A stretch of DNA of 64,000 bases. Origin: Paenibacillus sp. yr247. Its GTDB lineage: Bacteria > Bacillota > Bacilli > Paenibacillales > NBRC-103111. The notes below the pieces were generated by a model that saw only the letters and a list, made by a program, of their open reading frames with translations, made no database searches and had not been told where the DNA came from. Shown here piece after piece: positions 17,650 through 26,900 of this stretch. How positions within the stretch are numbered: position 1 is the first letter of the stretch; each line of letters begins with the position of its first letter. The translations under genes and the position numbers were made by a program. The DNA is taken from the NCBI RefSeq assembly GCF_900103825.1, contig NZ_FNIF01000021.1, positions 1-64,000 on the forward strand. The letters are read 5' to 3'.

Positions 17650-19371
17650 ATGAAAATGATTCCGACTCATTTAAAACCATTTGTAACAGAGCAACATTAT
17701 GATAGGTACACACCCATTGATCATGCCGTTTGGCGTTATGTCATGCGTCAAAATCATCATGTCTTACATGATAAAGCTCACTCTGCATTTGTAGACGGAC
17801 TATTACAGTCAGGTATTGAAACGGAGAAAATACCTCGTGTGTCAGCGATGAATGAGTGTCTTTCGAAAATTGGATGGGGCGCGGTTATTGTAAATGGACT
17901 TATCCCAGGCTCAGTTTTTTATGAACTGCTGGCCAACGGAATTTTACCTATCGCAACAGAAATCAGAAAATTAACTAACATTGAATACACGCCTGCCCCG
18001 GACATTATACATGAAGCGGCAGGGCATGCGCCAATTTTGTTTGATCCGGAATATAGGTCGTATGTGCAAGAAATCGGCTCGATTGGCGCAAAAGCTTTTT
18101 CCATGAAGGAAAGACGAGAAGTATTCGAGGCGCTTCGGCAATTAACGATCGTCATGGAGGATCCAAAATCAACGGCTGAAGAAAAAGCGGTTGCCCAAAA
18201 ATTACTTGAGGAAAAACAAAATGCGATCATCGGATTGTCGGAAGCAGAGAAAGTATCCCGTTTATTCTGGGCTACGGTTGAATATGGACTAATAGGGGAC
18301 ATGAATAATCCGAAAATTTACGGCGCCGGTTTATTGTCTTCCGTTGGAGAAAGCAAGCATTGCTTTACAGATGCGGTAGAGAAATTGCCGTACTCCGTTG
18401 AAGCGTGTATTGAGAGCCCAAAACCTGTGACAGAGATGCAATCTCAATTATTTGTGTGTAAAAGCTTTGAAGAATTAATGGAAGGCGCCCAATCTTTAAC
18501 GAATACAATGGCATTCCGAGTTGGCGGAACAGAAAGTTTAGAGAAAGCGCTGCGCTCGAGAAATGTTGCCACCTTCGAATTCAATTCCGGCATCAGCGTA
18601 ACGGGTATCGTCCATGCTCTTGTAAAGGATAAGAACGGTGAAGCGATCTATGTGAACACAACAGGTGAAACAGCTCTTACGGTTAATAGCCAACAATTGA
18701 AAGGACATGGAAAAGACTATCATGCCAAAGGATTTGGTACTCCAATTGGTATGCTGCAAGGCAATATTGCATTAGAAGCGTGCTGTGATCAAGATCTTAA
18801 AAATTTGGGTATGGTTGAAGGGAACTTCGTTGATATCTTGTTCGTTAGCGGTATAAGCGTGTCTGGACGAATTATAAGTATCATCAAAAATAATCAAAAC
18901 GTAATCTTAATTTCATTCGAGGATTGTACGGTAACGTTGGATGGAAATGAGCTATTTAAGAAGGAATGGGGCACTTATGATATGGCAGTTGGATCGCGAA
19001 TTGTTTCAGCATATCCTGGTGCAGCTGACCCTGCTTCCTACTTTAGTGCAACCATTCAGCAAGCTGAATCTATGAAAGAGCCGCCTTCTACTCTAACCGA
19101 ATTAGAAATTCTATATCAGAAAGTTGCAACAATAAGAGAGAAAAACACCTTCCCTGATGAATGTATTCAAGAGCTTTGTGACATCAATAATGAACTTAAT
19201 CGTTCTTATCCCAATGATTGGCTATTACGTTTAGAGTTACTTGAATTAGCTGCGTCTAAACTTGAATTGAAACAATTGGAATTACCGATTAAAGAAGAAT
19301 TGAATGAGTTAAGTAAGGCGGCAGCTTTTACTAACCTAATAAAAAATGGTTTCTCAATAATTTATGTGTAA
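17650..19371 (+). CDS. Phenylalanine 4-monooxygenase (aromatic amino acid hydroxylase), long form
   Basis: This pterin- and iron-dependent enzyme hydroxylates phenylalanine to tyrosine and feeds the pathway encoded upstream. It has 573 residues. The catalytic domain (about 20-290) contains PDIIHEAAGHAP with two iron His (about 120 and 125) and the Glu ligand in TVEYGL (about 210). The remaining 280 residues form a C-terminal extension seen in Bacillus-type enzymes and absent from the roughly 260-residue proteobacterial PhhA. A GAGGGG site precedes the ATG. Pterin recycling genes are not in the window. Confidence 0.93.
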   Translation: MKMIPTHLKPFVTEQHYDRYTPIDHAVWRYVMRQNHHVLHDKAHSAFVDGLLQSGIETEKIPRVSAMNECLSKIGWGAVIVNGLIPGSVFYELLANGILPIATEIRKLTNIEYTPAPDIIHEAAGHAPILFDPEYRSYVQEIGSIGAKAFSMKERREVFEALRQLTIVMEDPKSTAEEKAVAQKLLEEKQNAIIGLSEAEKVSRLFWATVEYGLIGDMNNPKIYGAGLLSSVGESKHCFTDAVEKLPYSVEACIESPKPVTEMQSQLFVCKSFEELMEGAQSLTNTMAFRVGGTESLEKALRSRNVATFEFNSGISVTGIVHALVKDKNGEAIYVNTTGETALTVNSQQLKGHGKDYHAKGFGTPIGMLQGNIALEACCDQDLKNLGMVEGNFVDILFVSGISVSGRIISIIKNNQNVILISFEDCTVTLDGNELFKKEWGTYDMAVGSRIVSAYPGAADPASYFSATIQQAESMKEPPSTLTELEILYQKVATIREKNTFPDECIQELCDINNELNRSYPNDWLLRLELLELAASKLELKQLELPIKEELNELSKAAAFTNLIKNGFSIIYV

Positions 19372-19382
19372 GCAAAAATGAG

Positions 19383-19425
19383 ACGATGAACTATAGCTCA
19401 ATAAACATGCTAACGGGCAGGAAAG
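19383..19425 (+). repeat. Dispersed repeat, compact copy (R5)
   Basis: A left-arm-like ACGATGAACTATAGCTCAAT is followed within six bases by a right-arm core CTAACGGGCAGGA. There is no hairpin. Confidence 0.65.
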
Positions 19426-19534
19426 TAGGACACATTGGATAATAGTGAAATTTTAGCAACGTATCTTTATCGGCATATTGAATAAAAGGCTGTCCCTTAG
19501 GAGCATCGTAATTAATCATCAAAATTTATGATCA

Positions 19535-19577
19535 AAAAAGCGATCTGTGGTTATTATTAATCACCTGATCGCTTTTT
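19535..19577. terminator. Long inverted repeat, bidirectional terminator-like
   Basis: AAAAAAGCGATC pairs with GATCGCTTTTT around an inner partly paired loop. It can act in both directions between the phenylalanine hydroxylase gene and the minus-strand hydrolase remnant. Confidence 0.65.
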
Positions 19578-19654
19578 CAATAATGGGGGTTGTCTATCGA
19601 CTGAAGCCTGGTGATTTGTTCGTCCTGGCGCCAGGGATGGTGACCATGTAAAGA

Positions 19655-19680
19655 GAGCAGTCCACAGTCGTGGACTGCTC
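19655..19680. terminator. Perfect 11-bp stem hairpin
   Basis: GAGCAGTCCAC, loop AGTC, GTGGACTGCTC, extended by AAA/TTT. It lies just downstream of the minus-strand hydrolase fragment and probably was its terminator. Confidence 0.6.
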
Positions 19681-19723
19681 TTTACAACGCACTTCTCCCC
19701 AATCCGGACTGCTTAATAGCCAT

Positions 19724-19885
19724 CTACAAAGAGTGTCGGAGCAACCATTCGTACAATTTCGGATTCTCATACGTTTCCGTCCAAGAGTCATGATCCGCAT
19801 CCGGATAAACGCTCAATTTCACGTTGCCTCCAATGGCTTGTAATGCTTCGACTATATTCTCTGACTCAGAGAGCGGCAGCTCCAC
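19724..19885 (-). pseudogene. C-terminal fragment of an alpha/beta hydrolase (phospholipase/dienelactone-hydrolase-like)
   Basis: The minus strand reads VELPLSESENIVEALQAIGG, VKLSVYPDADHDSWTETY and YEWLLRHSL before its stop. DADHDSW is the catalytic-His region of prolyl-oligopeptidase/carboxylesterase-like hydrolases. Everything upstream of this last 53-residue part is gone. Confidence 0.75.
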
Positions 19886-20004
19886 AGTTTCAGTTTAATT
19901 TGCTTAGACGAATATTTGGACTCCTTTTTGGACTTTTTTATCAGGAAGGCCGTATATTGGGCATATGGATGCTGTGTTTTATCCGTTAATTAGGAGGTGC
20001 TATT

Positions 20005-20124
20005 ATGGCAAAAATGATTATAATGTACGAGGAGCCAAGGGACAAAGAGGGATTTGATAAACATCAGGAGAAGGCTGCCGACAGCAATGAAACGGCAGCC
20101 TTCTCAGCTATTGATAGAGGTTAA
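20005..20124 (+). pseudogene. EthD-family protein, truncated by a hairpin
   Basis: The ATG has AGGAGG upstream, and the first residues MAKMIIMYEEPRDKEGFDKH are the start of an EthD-fold protein (usually about 100 residues). After FDKH the frame runs into a perfect 13-bp-stem hairpin and stops after 39 codons. The rest of the gene is absent. Confidence 0.75.
20068..20105. repeat. Perfect 13-bp hairpin interrupting the EthD gene
   Basis: GAGAAGGCTGCCG (20068-20080) and CGGCAGCCTTCTC (20093-20105) flank a 12-base loop. The GGCTGCC stem is shared with the central hairpins of the dispersed repeat. Confidence 0.8.
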
Positions 20125-20172
20125 ATGCTTTCTTTAGAATGGGGAATATTACCTTCTAGTGGAGGTTGATTA

Positions 20173-20298
20173 TTGTTTACAACGTTAGATCGCATCTTAT
20201 TCTTTGTGGCTGCATTTAGTCTCCTCTTGCTCAAACAGTTGGGGCATAAGATGGAGCAGAAGAGGCTACCGCTAATTCCATGTGGTGACAGTCTATGA
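20173..20298 (+). CDS. Small 41-residue membrane protein, TTG start
   Basis: A TTG with TGGAGGT eight bases upstream opens a 41-codon frame. A single hydrophobic helix (ILFFVAAFSLLLLKQLG) is followed by a basic tail. No family is recognised. The good ribosome site supports translation, but so short a frame could be a remnant. Confidence 0.35.
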   Translation: MFTTLDRILFFVAAFSLLLLKQLGHKMEQKRLPLIPCGDSL

Positions 20299-20521
20299 AG
20301 ATTCTCATGCGAGAAGTTGTGAAAAATAGCAAAATATGCAAATCAAGCCAAAAGGTATTATCCTCGCTTCAACTAATGGATTTACCAATAAAGCCGAATA
20401 ACATTAGTATGGGTTGGCTATTTATTTATGGCTGGTATTTATAGTGGGGTTACAGAGAGCGGAAAATGGACAATGTAGAATTATAGCTTCTTTACATTTT
20501 TTTAAAATTGGAGGTTGGCAC

Positions 20522-21616
20522 GTGATCAAACCAATGAAAATAGCTCTAGCCGCAGTATTCGTACTGCTGATGTCCGTCGCTTGCTCCCATAAGAGCGTTT
20601 CCACAGATGTAGCTAAGCCGGTCGGTAACAGCGAAATCAACACGAACGTGACAAGAGCTTACGCCGTACTGGCCGAGCGACTGCGGGCGCCTTGGTCGAT
20701 CCAGTTCGACGGAGACACGATCTATGTCAGCGAACGCGAGGGAAGTATCGTTAAGGTCAACGGCAACAGCATGACGCGCCAGAAAATGCACCTTGCCAAG
20801 CCGCTGAAGGTCGAAGGGGAAGGCGGCTTCCTCGGAATCCAGCTGGCACCAGATTTTCACGAGTCACGTCAAGCTTATGCTTACCATACCTATCAGGAGG
20901 GTAGCAAGGTGATGAACCGTGTCGTAGTGCTTCGGGAGGAGGCTGACGGCTGGAACGAAATCAAACCGCTGCTCGAAGGTATACCTGGGGGCGTCATTCA
21001 TAACGGAGGAAGACTTGCGATCGGTCCCGACAACATGCTTTACATCACGACAGGAGATTCGGGCAATGACAAGCTCGCCCAGGATTTAAGGAGCACTGCT
21101 GGCAAAATATTGCGTATAACGTTAGATGGCAAGGTGCCGGCCGACAACCCGTTCCCCGGCTCCTACGTCTATTCGTACGGTCATCGCAACTCGCAGGGTA
21201 TCGCTTGGGACAAGCAGGGCCGCATGTTTAGCTCCGAGCACGGCCCCTCGGGAGACCCCAGCGGGCACGATGAGATCAATCTCATCGAGAAGGGGTACAA
21301 TTACGGCTGGCCAGTCATCATCGGTGACGCCAAGAAGGCGGGCATGGTGAGTCCCCTGTACCATACCGGAGTTACTGCGATCGCTCCTTCGGGCATTGCG
21401 GTCGACCTGGAAGGCCAGGTCCTGATCGCAACGCTTCGAGGAGAGAAGTTGTACCGCTATAATCCTTCGACGAATCGTTTATCGGTGGTGCTGGAGGGAG
21501 AAGGGCGGCTGCGAGATGTCAAGCTTCACAACGGTGGTATTTACGTGATCACGAACAACACCGACGGAAGAGGCAAGCCGGCACCGAATGACGACCGTCT
21601 GCTGCTGCTGAAATAG
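20522..21616 (+). CDS. PQQ-type sugar dehydrogenase-like lipoprotein (glucose/sorbosone dehydrogenase fold)
   Basis: The product has about 364 residues. A lipoprotein signal ends MSVAC with lipid-anchored Cys21. A six-bladed GSDH beta-propeller follows, with LRAPWSIQFDGDTIYVSERE, LGIQLAPDF, GGRLAIGPDNMLYITTGD, YGHRNSQGIAWD and GHDEINLIEKGYNYGWP. The family oxidises sugars with PQQ, but many members lack known cofactor use. I chose the GTG at 20522 because GGAGG lies seven bases upstream. GC-rich against AT-rich flanks, which suggests acquisition. Located outside the membrane. Confidence 0.88.
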   Translation: MIKPMKIALAAVFVLLMSVACSHKSVSTDVAKPVGNSEINTNVTRAYAVLAERLRAPWSIQFDGDTIYVSEREGSIVKVNGNSMTRQKMHLAKPLKVEGEGGFLGIQLAPDFHESRQAYAYHTYQEGSKVMNRVVVLREEADGWNEIKPLLEGIPGGVIHNGGRLAIGPDNMLYITTGDSGNDKLAQDLRSTAGKILRITLDGKVPADNPFPGSYVYSYGHRNSQGIAWDKQGRMFSSEHGPSGDPSGHDEINLIEKGYNYGWPVIIGDAKKAGMVSPLYHTGVTAIAPSGIAVDLEGQVLIATLRGEKLYRYNPSTNRLSVVLEGEGRLRDVKLHNGGIYVITNNTDGRGKPAPNDDRLLLLK

Positions 21617-21639
21617 GCTTCTATAAATATGATTTGTTA

Positions 21640-21663
21640 GGAGTTGCTGGCGGCAGCTCCTAA
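21640..21663 (+). terminator. Hairpin after the dehydrogenase gene
   Basis: AGGAGTTGCTGGCGGCAGCTCCT is an imperfect stem of the repeat-hairpin type, 24 bases after the stop. There is no T-run. Confidence 0.5.
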
Positions 21664-21734
21664 GTATATAGTATGATACGATATGTATCAAACACAACGA
21701 GATTGAATCCCATTAGATACTTTACTTGTCCGAC

Positions 21735-21757
21735 GACACAAACATATGCGTATAATC
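21735..21757 (+). repeat. 23-bp repeat, copy 1 (promoter-like)
   Basis: GACACAAACATATGCGTATAATC, which includes a -10-like TATAAT. Two further copies are at 40,848-40,870 and 40,878-40,900. It lies about 20 bases before a GGAGG site and a truncated gene start. Confidence 0.6.
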
Positions 21758-21776
21758 GCTGTTGGGGGGTGGAGGA

Positions 21777-21830
21777 ATGACTCTTCACCAATTATTACAG
21801 ATTGTTCGAAAAATCGACGGCTGCCAATAA
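21777..21830 (+). pseudogene. Truncated gene start (17 codons)
   Basis: An ATG with GGGTGGAGGA upstream opens MTLHQLLQIVRKIDGCQ, then stops where a CGGCTGCC hairpin-type sequence begins. It reads as an intact translation start whose gene body is missing. Family unknown. Confidence 0.35.
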
Positions 21831-21846
21831 ACTGAAAAGCCCGCCA

Positions 21847-21920
21847 CGCTAGCTTCATAAGACAATCCGAGCAGGCTGCCGCGGCGCTTGCTTTTGTCAT
21901 TGAGGGAAAGGCAGTGTAAC
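21847..21920 (+). repeat. Dispersed repeat, degenerate full copy (R6)
   Basis: Left-arm end CTAGCTTCATAAGAC, hairpin region GAGCAGGCTGCCGCGGCGCTTGC and right-arm-like TTGAGGGAAAGGCAGTGTAAC. Confidence 0.55.
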
Positions 21921-22329
21921 AAAGGACACTAATTGCAAAAACCATCAACTTACCTAGGAGGTACGGTGTGGAACGTGAACGAAACTGACTGTGATGCCAA
22001 AAGACGAACTCATCGCTATCGCAGCTGGAGTAGATATTGGTATTGTAGCGGTAGATCATGCGGTTGCTTAAACGGGTTCACTTGTTGTTACTTCAGCCTC
22101 GACGAGGGGAGAAGTGTCAGCTTGCTGCCAACATCACTTATTGCCATCATTCCTGTGAAGCGATTAAAGACAAGATTAGGTGAAGTACTTCGGCCTTTCG
22201 ATGAATTGGAAAGGAAGGACAGCAGGTATTCATTTCATCTAAAGTCCTAGCCGTTCCCATGATATTGAGATTGATTTAACCATTGGCGTACATGACTTGT
22301 TGGACAGCCCATGTTTATCGGTCGATTAA
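21921..22329. other. Region of short coding remnants
   Basis: Short coherent stretches appear in different plus-strand frames: MPKDELIAIAAGVDIGIVA near 21,990, and LLPTSLIAIIPVKRLK followed by TRLGEVLRPFDELERKDSRY near 22,120-22,230. They look like pieces of decayed genes, but I cannot name a family. Confidence 0.35.
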
Positions 22330-23472
22330 TCAGTAAATAACACCTGTACTTGTAATGTGGACTTGAAAACTAGGCTTCAGGTTCACTTCCTTATATTTGC
22401 TCTTCCAGTCGATGCTTTTCCACAGCTCAGAGTGATTTACTCTCAGCTTTCTGCCGATTCCAAGAGCATCACAATTCGCTTCTAGCAATTTATTGGCGAC
22501 ACCTGCTGCTTGCGTGTTTAGCGATGCAGATAATTCTTGATTTAGCTGCTCGCGATCGATTTTTTGGCCCATATTGCTTGGGAAGCTGTTAATGGCTCCG
22601 TAGAGGTCAACCTTAATTGAACATTCAATTTCTTGCGTATTTTTATCAACAGAAACTTCGAATGATCTCTTTAATTTCCGCACTTCAAATGAAATCAAAT
22701 TAGTCTCCAGCTTTTTAGGCTTGCTCTGTCCAGAGCTCTGATGAATTGGAATATCCATGAATGCATGTTTGTTTAGCTTGTCTTTTAGAAGCAATAAGAT
22801 TGTACTGTCTTCCCGCGACAATGTCACTCCGGTATATTTGTCTCCATCAAATAATCCGATACTGTCAACGATTAGAGCTTTATCCTTAATTCTACGAATC
22901 ATAGGCAGCACCGTATCTTCACCAGGGTCAGAGATTTGACTCCATAAGGAGTACAGAGTTTGCTCTGGAACAATCGTCGAACGCTCTGCTCCATTAACCA
23001 TTTGCTTAATGCCAAAAGCGACAGGACTCTTCTCTATTTTTTTAAATGATAGTATTTCAGAAGCTAATCCCGTACTTATTAAAATATGCATTTTCAGATA
23101 CCCTTTAGGATTCCGGTAAAAGGTCTCCAAAGGGGAAATAATCCCTCGTTTCGCTAGATCTTCCCCGATGATCAAAACATGAGTCTTGCTTGCTTCAATG
23201 GTACCTGGAAGCATACTGTCAATTGTAGAACCAAGATTGAAAACGGAATCCCCGGTTGCTTGCATCAATTCATCCTTCACTTCGAATTGTCCGCCCCCTT
23301 TACTCTCCAAAATGATGGCTCTAACAGTCCCGCTAATTTGGTTACCTTTAGCAGTATCAAGGCTTATCCCATTTATCATCTTTTTATTAGTTAAATATTG
23401 AATGTCCCAGCACCCTGTAAGGACCATTGAAAGAATTCCTAAACAAACCGTAAGAAAAAGTTTTACTCTCAT
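22330..23472 (-). CDS. gerAC: Spore germinant receptor C subunit (GerAC-type lipoprotein)
   Basis: The lipoprotein subunit of a GerA-type nutrient receptor, anchored outside the inner spore membrane. It has 380 residues. The signal ends VLTGC (Cys21) and is followed by WDIQYLTNKKMINGISLD, the typical GerAC opening. The ATG overlaps the stop of the upstream B-subunit gene by four bases, so the two are translationally coupled. It is the last gene of the A-B-C operon on the minus strand. Confidence 0.93.
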   Translation of the reverse strand: MRVKLFLTVCLGILSMVLTGCWDIQYLTNKKMINGISLDTAKGNQISGTVRAIILESKGGGQFEVKDELMQATGDSVFNLGSTIDSMLPGTIEASKTHVLIIGEDLAKRGIISPLETFYRNPKGYLKMHILISTGLASEILSFKKIEKSPVAFGIKQMVNGAERSTIVPEQTLYSLWSQISDPGEDTVLPMIRRIKDKALIVDSIGLFDGDKYTGVTLSREDSTILLLLKDKLNKHAFMDIPIHQSSGQSKPKKLETNLISFEVRKLKRSFEVSVDKNTQEIECSIKVDLYGAINSFPSNMGQKIDREQLNQELSASLNTQAAGVANKLLEANCDALGIGRKLRVNHSELWKSIDWKSKYKEVNLKPSFQVHITSTGVIY

Positions 23473-24554
23473 GTTGACCCGACCTTATTATTATTTTTTA
23501 TCAGGAAGGACATCATCCACAACAAAATTGGAATTGCTGCAATCATAATCAGGTATCCGTATTCAAACCATTTACTGAATGAATCCAAATTTCCCAATTT
23601 GGATAGATACCAAGCTATTAGATAGATAAGCACCCCGCTGATCCATATCATCTTTCGATAAGAACTTTGACTTGCAGTTAGACTTTTTCCAGCTAAGCAT
23701 AGATAAGAAACGATGGTGGAGGTCATTGGAATAATCCAAATCGTCAAAAAGATCAGATCCAAGCGGTCAAACAGTTGATAAGTTAATCCTTTAAAAATAA
23801 ACAAAACGGGTTCTTTCACCTGTTGTAACGCTTTAGGACTAAATCCGATCAGGCAAATGAATACAAAATAAGTATAAAATAAGGTAACAAAGCAATTTGC
23901 TAAGGAGATGACACTAAGCAAACCTCGGGGACTTTTTTGTACTTGGGCGGAGAAATAGAGGATCACCTCAAAACCGAGCATTGAAAAAAAAGTGCTCTCA
24001 CTTCCCTTGAAAATTTGTGCAACACCTGATTGACCTATCGGCAAAATGTTAGAAAAGTGCATTTCATTCGAAAAGTTTAAAAAACTGATCAGTAGCAACA
24101 AAACGAATAGTACGGAAGTTAATACAAAAAATCTTGCAATGACTCGCAAATTTTCAGTAGCCAGATAAACACTGGTCCCTATGATGAGCAAAAGTAAAAC
24201 CCAACCAGGAGTAAGTGAGAGCATCCAATTATTAACTAATTGAATATAGAGTGTACTCGCATATCCAGCTATAACAATAAAAAAAGCATAATAAAGGAGG
24301 TTTAGAGCTTTACCCATATAAGGTCCAAGGATTCGAACCGTAATTTCGCTTAAGGTGTGATTTGGAAATTTTTTAAGCAGATGCCAGTACACGAAAAGCA
24401 ATAGTTGAATGACGACCCCAGAGATAAGAACCGAGATCCAAGCATCCCCTTTAGCTGTGCTCTGAAATTTTGAAGGCAAGGATAAGAGGCCTATTCCAAT
24501 TTGTGTCTTGATGATCAAAAAAAACAATTGGAATCTGCTTATCGTAGGATTCAA
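23469..24554 (-). CDS. gerAB: Spore germinant receptor B subunit (GerAB-type permease)
   Basis: An integral membrane protein of about 361 residues with ten predicted helices, an APC-superfamily fold thought to bind the germinant. The start region has QIGIGLLSLPSKFQ, the conserved IG.G.L.LP motif of helix 1. I chose TTG at 24554 because GGAGGTGG lies eight bases upstream and it overlaps the A-subunit stop as TTGA; a GTG at 24566 sits too close to that site. Middle gene of the operon. Confidence 0.92.
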   Translation of the reverse strand: MNPTISRFQLFFLIIKTQIGIGLLSLPSKFQSTAKGDAWISVLISGVVIQLLLFVYWHLLKKFPNHTLSEITVRILGPYMGKALNLLYYAFFIVIAGYASTLYIQLVNNWMLSLTPGWVLLLLIIGTSVYLATENLRVIARFFVLTSVLFVLLLLISFLNFSNEMHFSNILPIGQSGVAQIFKGSESTFFSMLGFEVILYFSAQVQKSPRGLLSVISLANCFVTLFYTYFVFICLIGFSPKALQQVKEPVLFIFKGLTYQLFDRLDLIFLTIWIIPMTSTIVSYLCLAGKSLTASQSSYRKMIWISGVLIYLIAWYLSKLGNLDSFSKWFEYGYLIMIAAIPILLWMMSFLIKNNNKVGST

Positions 24555-26056
24555 GAGCGTTTCCACCTCCCGAAGAATGATTTTGTAATGGTGCTGGGTT
24601 CCGCATTTCGTGAGACGTTATGTCCCCTCCAAATAGGAAGTCTTAGAAAAATATCTTTTGAACTCTCCTTACCATAAAAAGGACCAAAAGGTTCGAAATA
24701 AGGTACCCCTAATGTCTCTATCTTGCAAAGGTGAATAAAGATAAGCATCATCATGATGGAGATTCCGAAAAAGCCAAACAAAGATGCAGCAAGCATGGTC
24801 GGAAACCCCAGAATCCTCAAGCTGGTCCCAAACTCGTTTAGTGGAGTTGCAAAAGATGCAATCGCCGTCAATCCGATGACGACAATCATTGTATGAGAAA
24901 CCAAATGGGCTTCCACGACGGCCGTGCCTATGACTAATCCCCCGACAATACCAATCGTTTGGGCAATGGGTGAGGGCAGCCGGATTGCAGCCTCTTTCAG
25001 CAATTCAAGAATGATTTGCATGACGATCGCTTCCAAGATAGGTGGTAATGGAACGTATGTTAATGAAACCTTGACGGAATATAGAATGCCCATCGGAAGC
25101 ACTTCGGAATTGTACGACACGGTAGCAATATAGATCGCGGGTAAAGAAATGGCCAAAATGAAGCTAATTAAACGGATCACCCGAAAAAATGATCCCGTGA
25201 TCCATCGGTTGTTGTAATCATCAGGGGATTGATAAAATGCAAAAAAAGTGATGGGAAGAACCAAAACACTCGGGCTGCCGTTAACCAGAATATTAATTTT
25301 TCCCTCCATTAAATAAGAAACAGCTCGATCCGGCCTTTCGGTCTGAATGGATTGAGGAAAAGGCGAAAATGGGTGCTCTTCGATCATTTCGTCAATATTG
25401 CCAACGGAATACAAATAATCAAGATCGATAGTCTGTATCCTTTTCTCGCATTCTTCAACGATAGCTGGGTCAGCCATGTTATCCATATAAATCATAGCAA
25501 CTTTCGTATTCGTAACACTGCCTAATGTAAAGTACTTCACCTTCAATTTAGGACTTTTGATTCGATTACGGAGCAAATAAATATTCGTGTTTAAACTTTC
25601 TATAAAGCCCTCATGCGATCCCTGAATGATTTGTTCGGCTTTGGGCTCTTCGATAGTTCGGCCTTGTGATTGTGCGACAGACATCATGCTCGCGGCGGAA
25701 TCATTCTCCATGACCATCATGCAAAATCCATGAAGTAAATATTTTCCTATTTGAAAAACATCTGAAGTTTTAGTGACTTCGATTGAAGTCACGATTTGTT
25801 CAACAACGCCTGAATTTGATTCCAACAGAGGCTTAATAATACTAGATTGAATTAACTCGGTCTTTACAAGGGATTCTAAATATACCAATGCGCACAATTG
25901 ATTGTTAAATAAGAGCTCATGAATCTTTAGGTCCTCCGTATGTGATAAATGTTCCTGAATTTGAGCAATTTCAAATTCGATATCTCCAGGCTCCAACTGG
26001 GCTGCATAGTTCACTGTTTCCGTGGGTGTTTGGTTTCTATTTTTTAAGTGTTTCAA
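24551..26056 (-). CDS. gerAA: Spore germinant receptor A subunit (GerAA-type)
   Basis: The A subunit has 501 residues. A soluble N-terminal domain (about 1-280, with the VAMIYMDNMADP region) is followed by membrane segments. The block EHPFSPFPQSIQTERPDR and the IAIA...PE-like LPSPIAQTIGIVGGLVIGTA are family hallmarks. The start is TTG with CGGGGTGATGATGAC upstream on the minus strand. First gene of the operon. GerA operons are normally transcribed by sigma-G in the forespore, but I could not identify that promoter with confidence. Confidence 0.93.
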   Translation of the reverse strand: MKHLKNRNQTPTETVNYAAQLEPGDIEFEIAQIQEHLSHTEDLKIHELLFNNQLCALVYLESLVKTELIQSSIIKPLLESNSGVVEQIVTSIEVTKTSDVFQIGKYLLHGFCMMVMENDSAASMMSVAQSQGRTIEEPKAEQIIQGSHEGFIESLNTNIYLLRNRIKSPKLKVKYFTLGSVTNTKVAMIYMDNMADPAIVEECEKRIQTIDLDYLYSVGNIDEMIEEHPFSPFPQSIQTERPDRAVSYLMEGKINILVNGSPSVLVLPITFFAFYQSPDDYNNRWITGSFFRVIRLISFILAISLPAIYIATVSYNSEVLPMGILYSVKVSLTYVPLPPILEAIVMQIILELLKEAAIRLPSPIAQTIGIVGGLVIGTAVVEAHLVSHTMIVVIGLTAIASFATPLNEFGTSLRILGFPTMLAASLFGFFGISIMMMLIFIHLCKIETLGVPYFEPFGPFYGKESSKDIFLRLPIWRGHNVSRNAEPSTITKSFFGRWKRS

Positions 26057-26180
26057 GTCATCATCACCCCGCCGCTAATTATCATTACCTATTATTAACA
26101 TTTTCCTCCGTAATTATTTTTCGCATTTACGGAAGTACATGAATCGAGCCTTCATCATTTCACAATGGTTAATAAGCCTT

Positions 26181-26262
26181 CGAAACGAAGAACGATAGAA
26201 GGGGAGCATACCTCGTGCAACTCCTCTTTTTGTTCATTCAAGTAACAGGCAGTTTAATGCAA
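26181..26262 (+). repeat. Dispersed repeat, full copy (R7)
   Basis: Left arm GAAACGAAGAACGATAGAA, imperfect hairpin GGGGAG...CTCC with TCTTTTT, right arm TTCAAGTAACAGGCAGTTTAA. Confidence 0.75.
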
Positions 26263-26367
26263 GAAAGATTAGTGAATTTTTTAATGATAATTCGAATTAT
26301 GTTAGGGATTATACCTTTTTGCATTAGGTAAGAGAATATAAATTGATCGAAAGCTTCAAAATCTTCC

Positions 26368-26640
26368 GAGGCCAATGGGATGCCGAGTCAGGAACTCATT
26401 AACGCGATGATGAAGTACAAAGAGGAATTGGTGAAGGCCGGCGTACTGGTTGCTGCCGAAGGACTTCATCCGGGCTCGAACGCAATTCGCATTTCCTATC
26501 CCGTTCCCGGGGGGAAACCCAAAATAGTGGACGGGCCCTTCACGGAGGCGAAGGAAATGATTGCGGGCTTTACTCTTATTGAGGTCAAATCGAGGGAAGA
26601 GGCAATCCAATGGGCATTACGCATTTATAGAAGAAAATAA
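26368..26640 (+). pseudogene. YciI-family protein, truncated at both ends
   Basis: The frame reads MPSQELINAMMKYKEELVKA, VLVAAEGLHPGSNAIRISYP, DGPFTEAKEMIAGFTLIEVK and SREEAIQWALRIY. This is the core of the YCII-related (DGPFTEAKE) family. The usual N-terminus is missing, and the frame leaves the family after WALR. About 85 of roughly 120-140 residues remain. Confidence 0.85.
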
Positions 26641-26749
26641 ATATTGCGAACTTGAAGTATATAATTTTGATGAAATAATCGAGTACATAAACATATCGAA
26701 ATCTAAGGCTATTGCTGTCATTGAAGAAATTAAACTTTCGATACACACA

Positions 26750-26900
26750 CATGAATGAACTACCCTGAAAATGATTGCGTGTGCAAGAGCAACAGCCGCT
26801 TTACGACCACCTTTATGTGCTGCGATTCGCCTGTATAGGGCTCCGAGATAATTGTCAGATCTGCATACGGATTGTGAAAGCTTCAAGAAGGGCCGATCGG
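26750..26900 (-). pseudogene. IS110-family transposase fragment
   Basis: The minus strand encodes LGALYRRIAAHKGGRKAAVA, then LAHAIIFRVVHS, resembling the C-terminal part of IS110 transposases (Y.RIA..G.KKA..A.AH.I). The surrounding sequence is not in a continuous frame. Only this piece remains. Confidence 0.65.

Noticed and set aside
21688..22059. 123-codon minus-strand frame
   Set aside because: Cys/Ser/Arg-rich composition without a family. It overlaps the plus-strand promoter-like repeat, a truncated gene start and repeat R6.
26056..26180. Sigma-G promoter for the gerA operon
   Set aside because: Expected from known regulation, but I could not align convincing -35 and -10 elements upstream of the TTG start.
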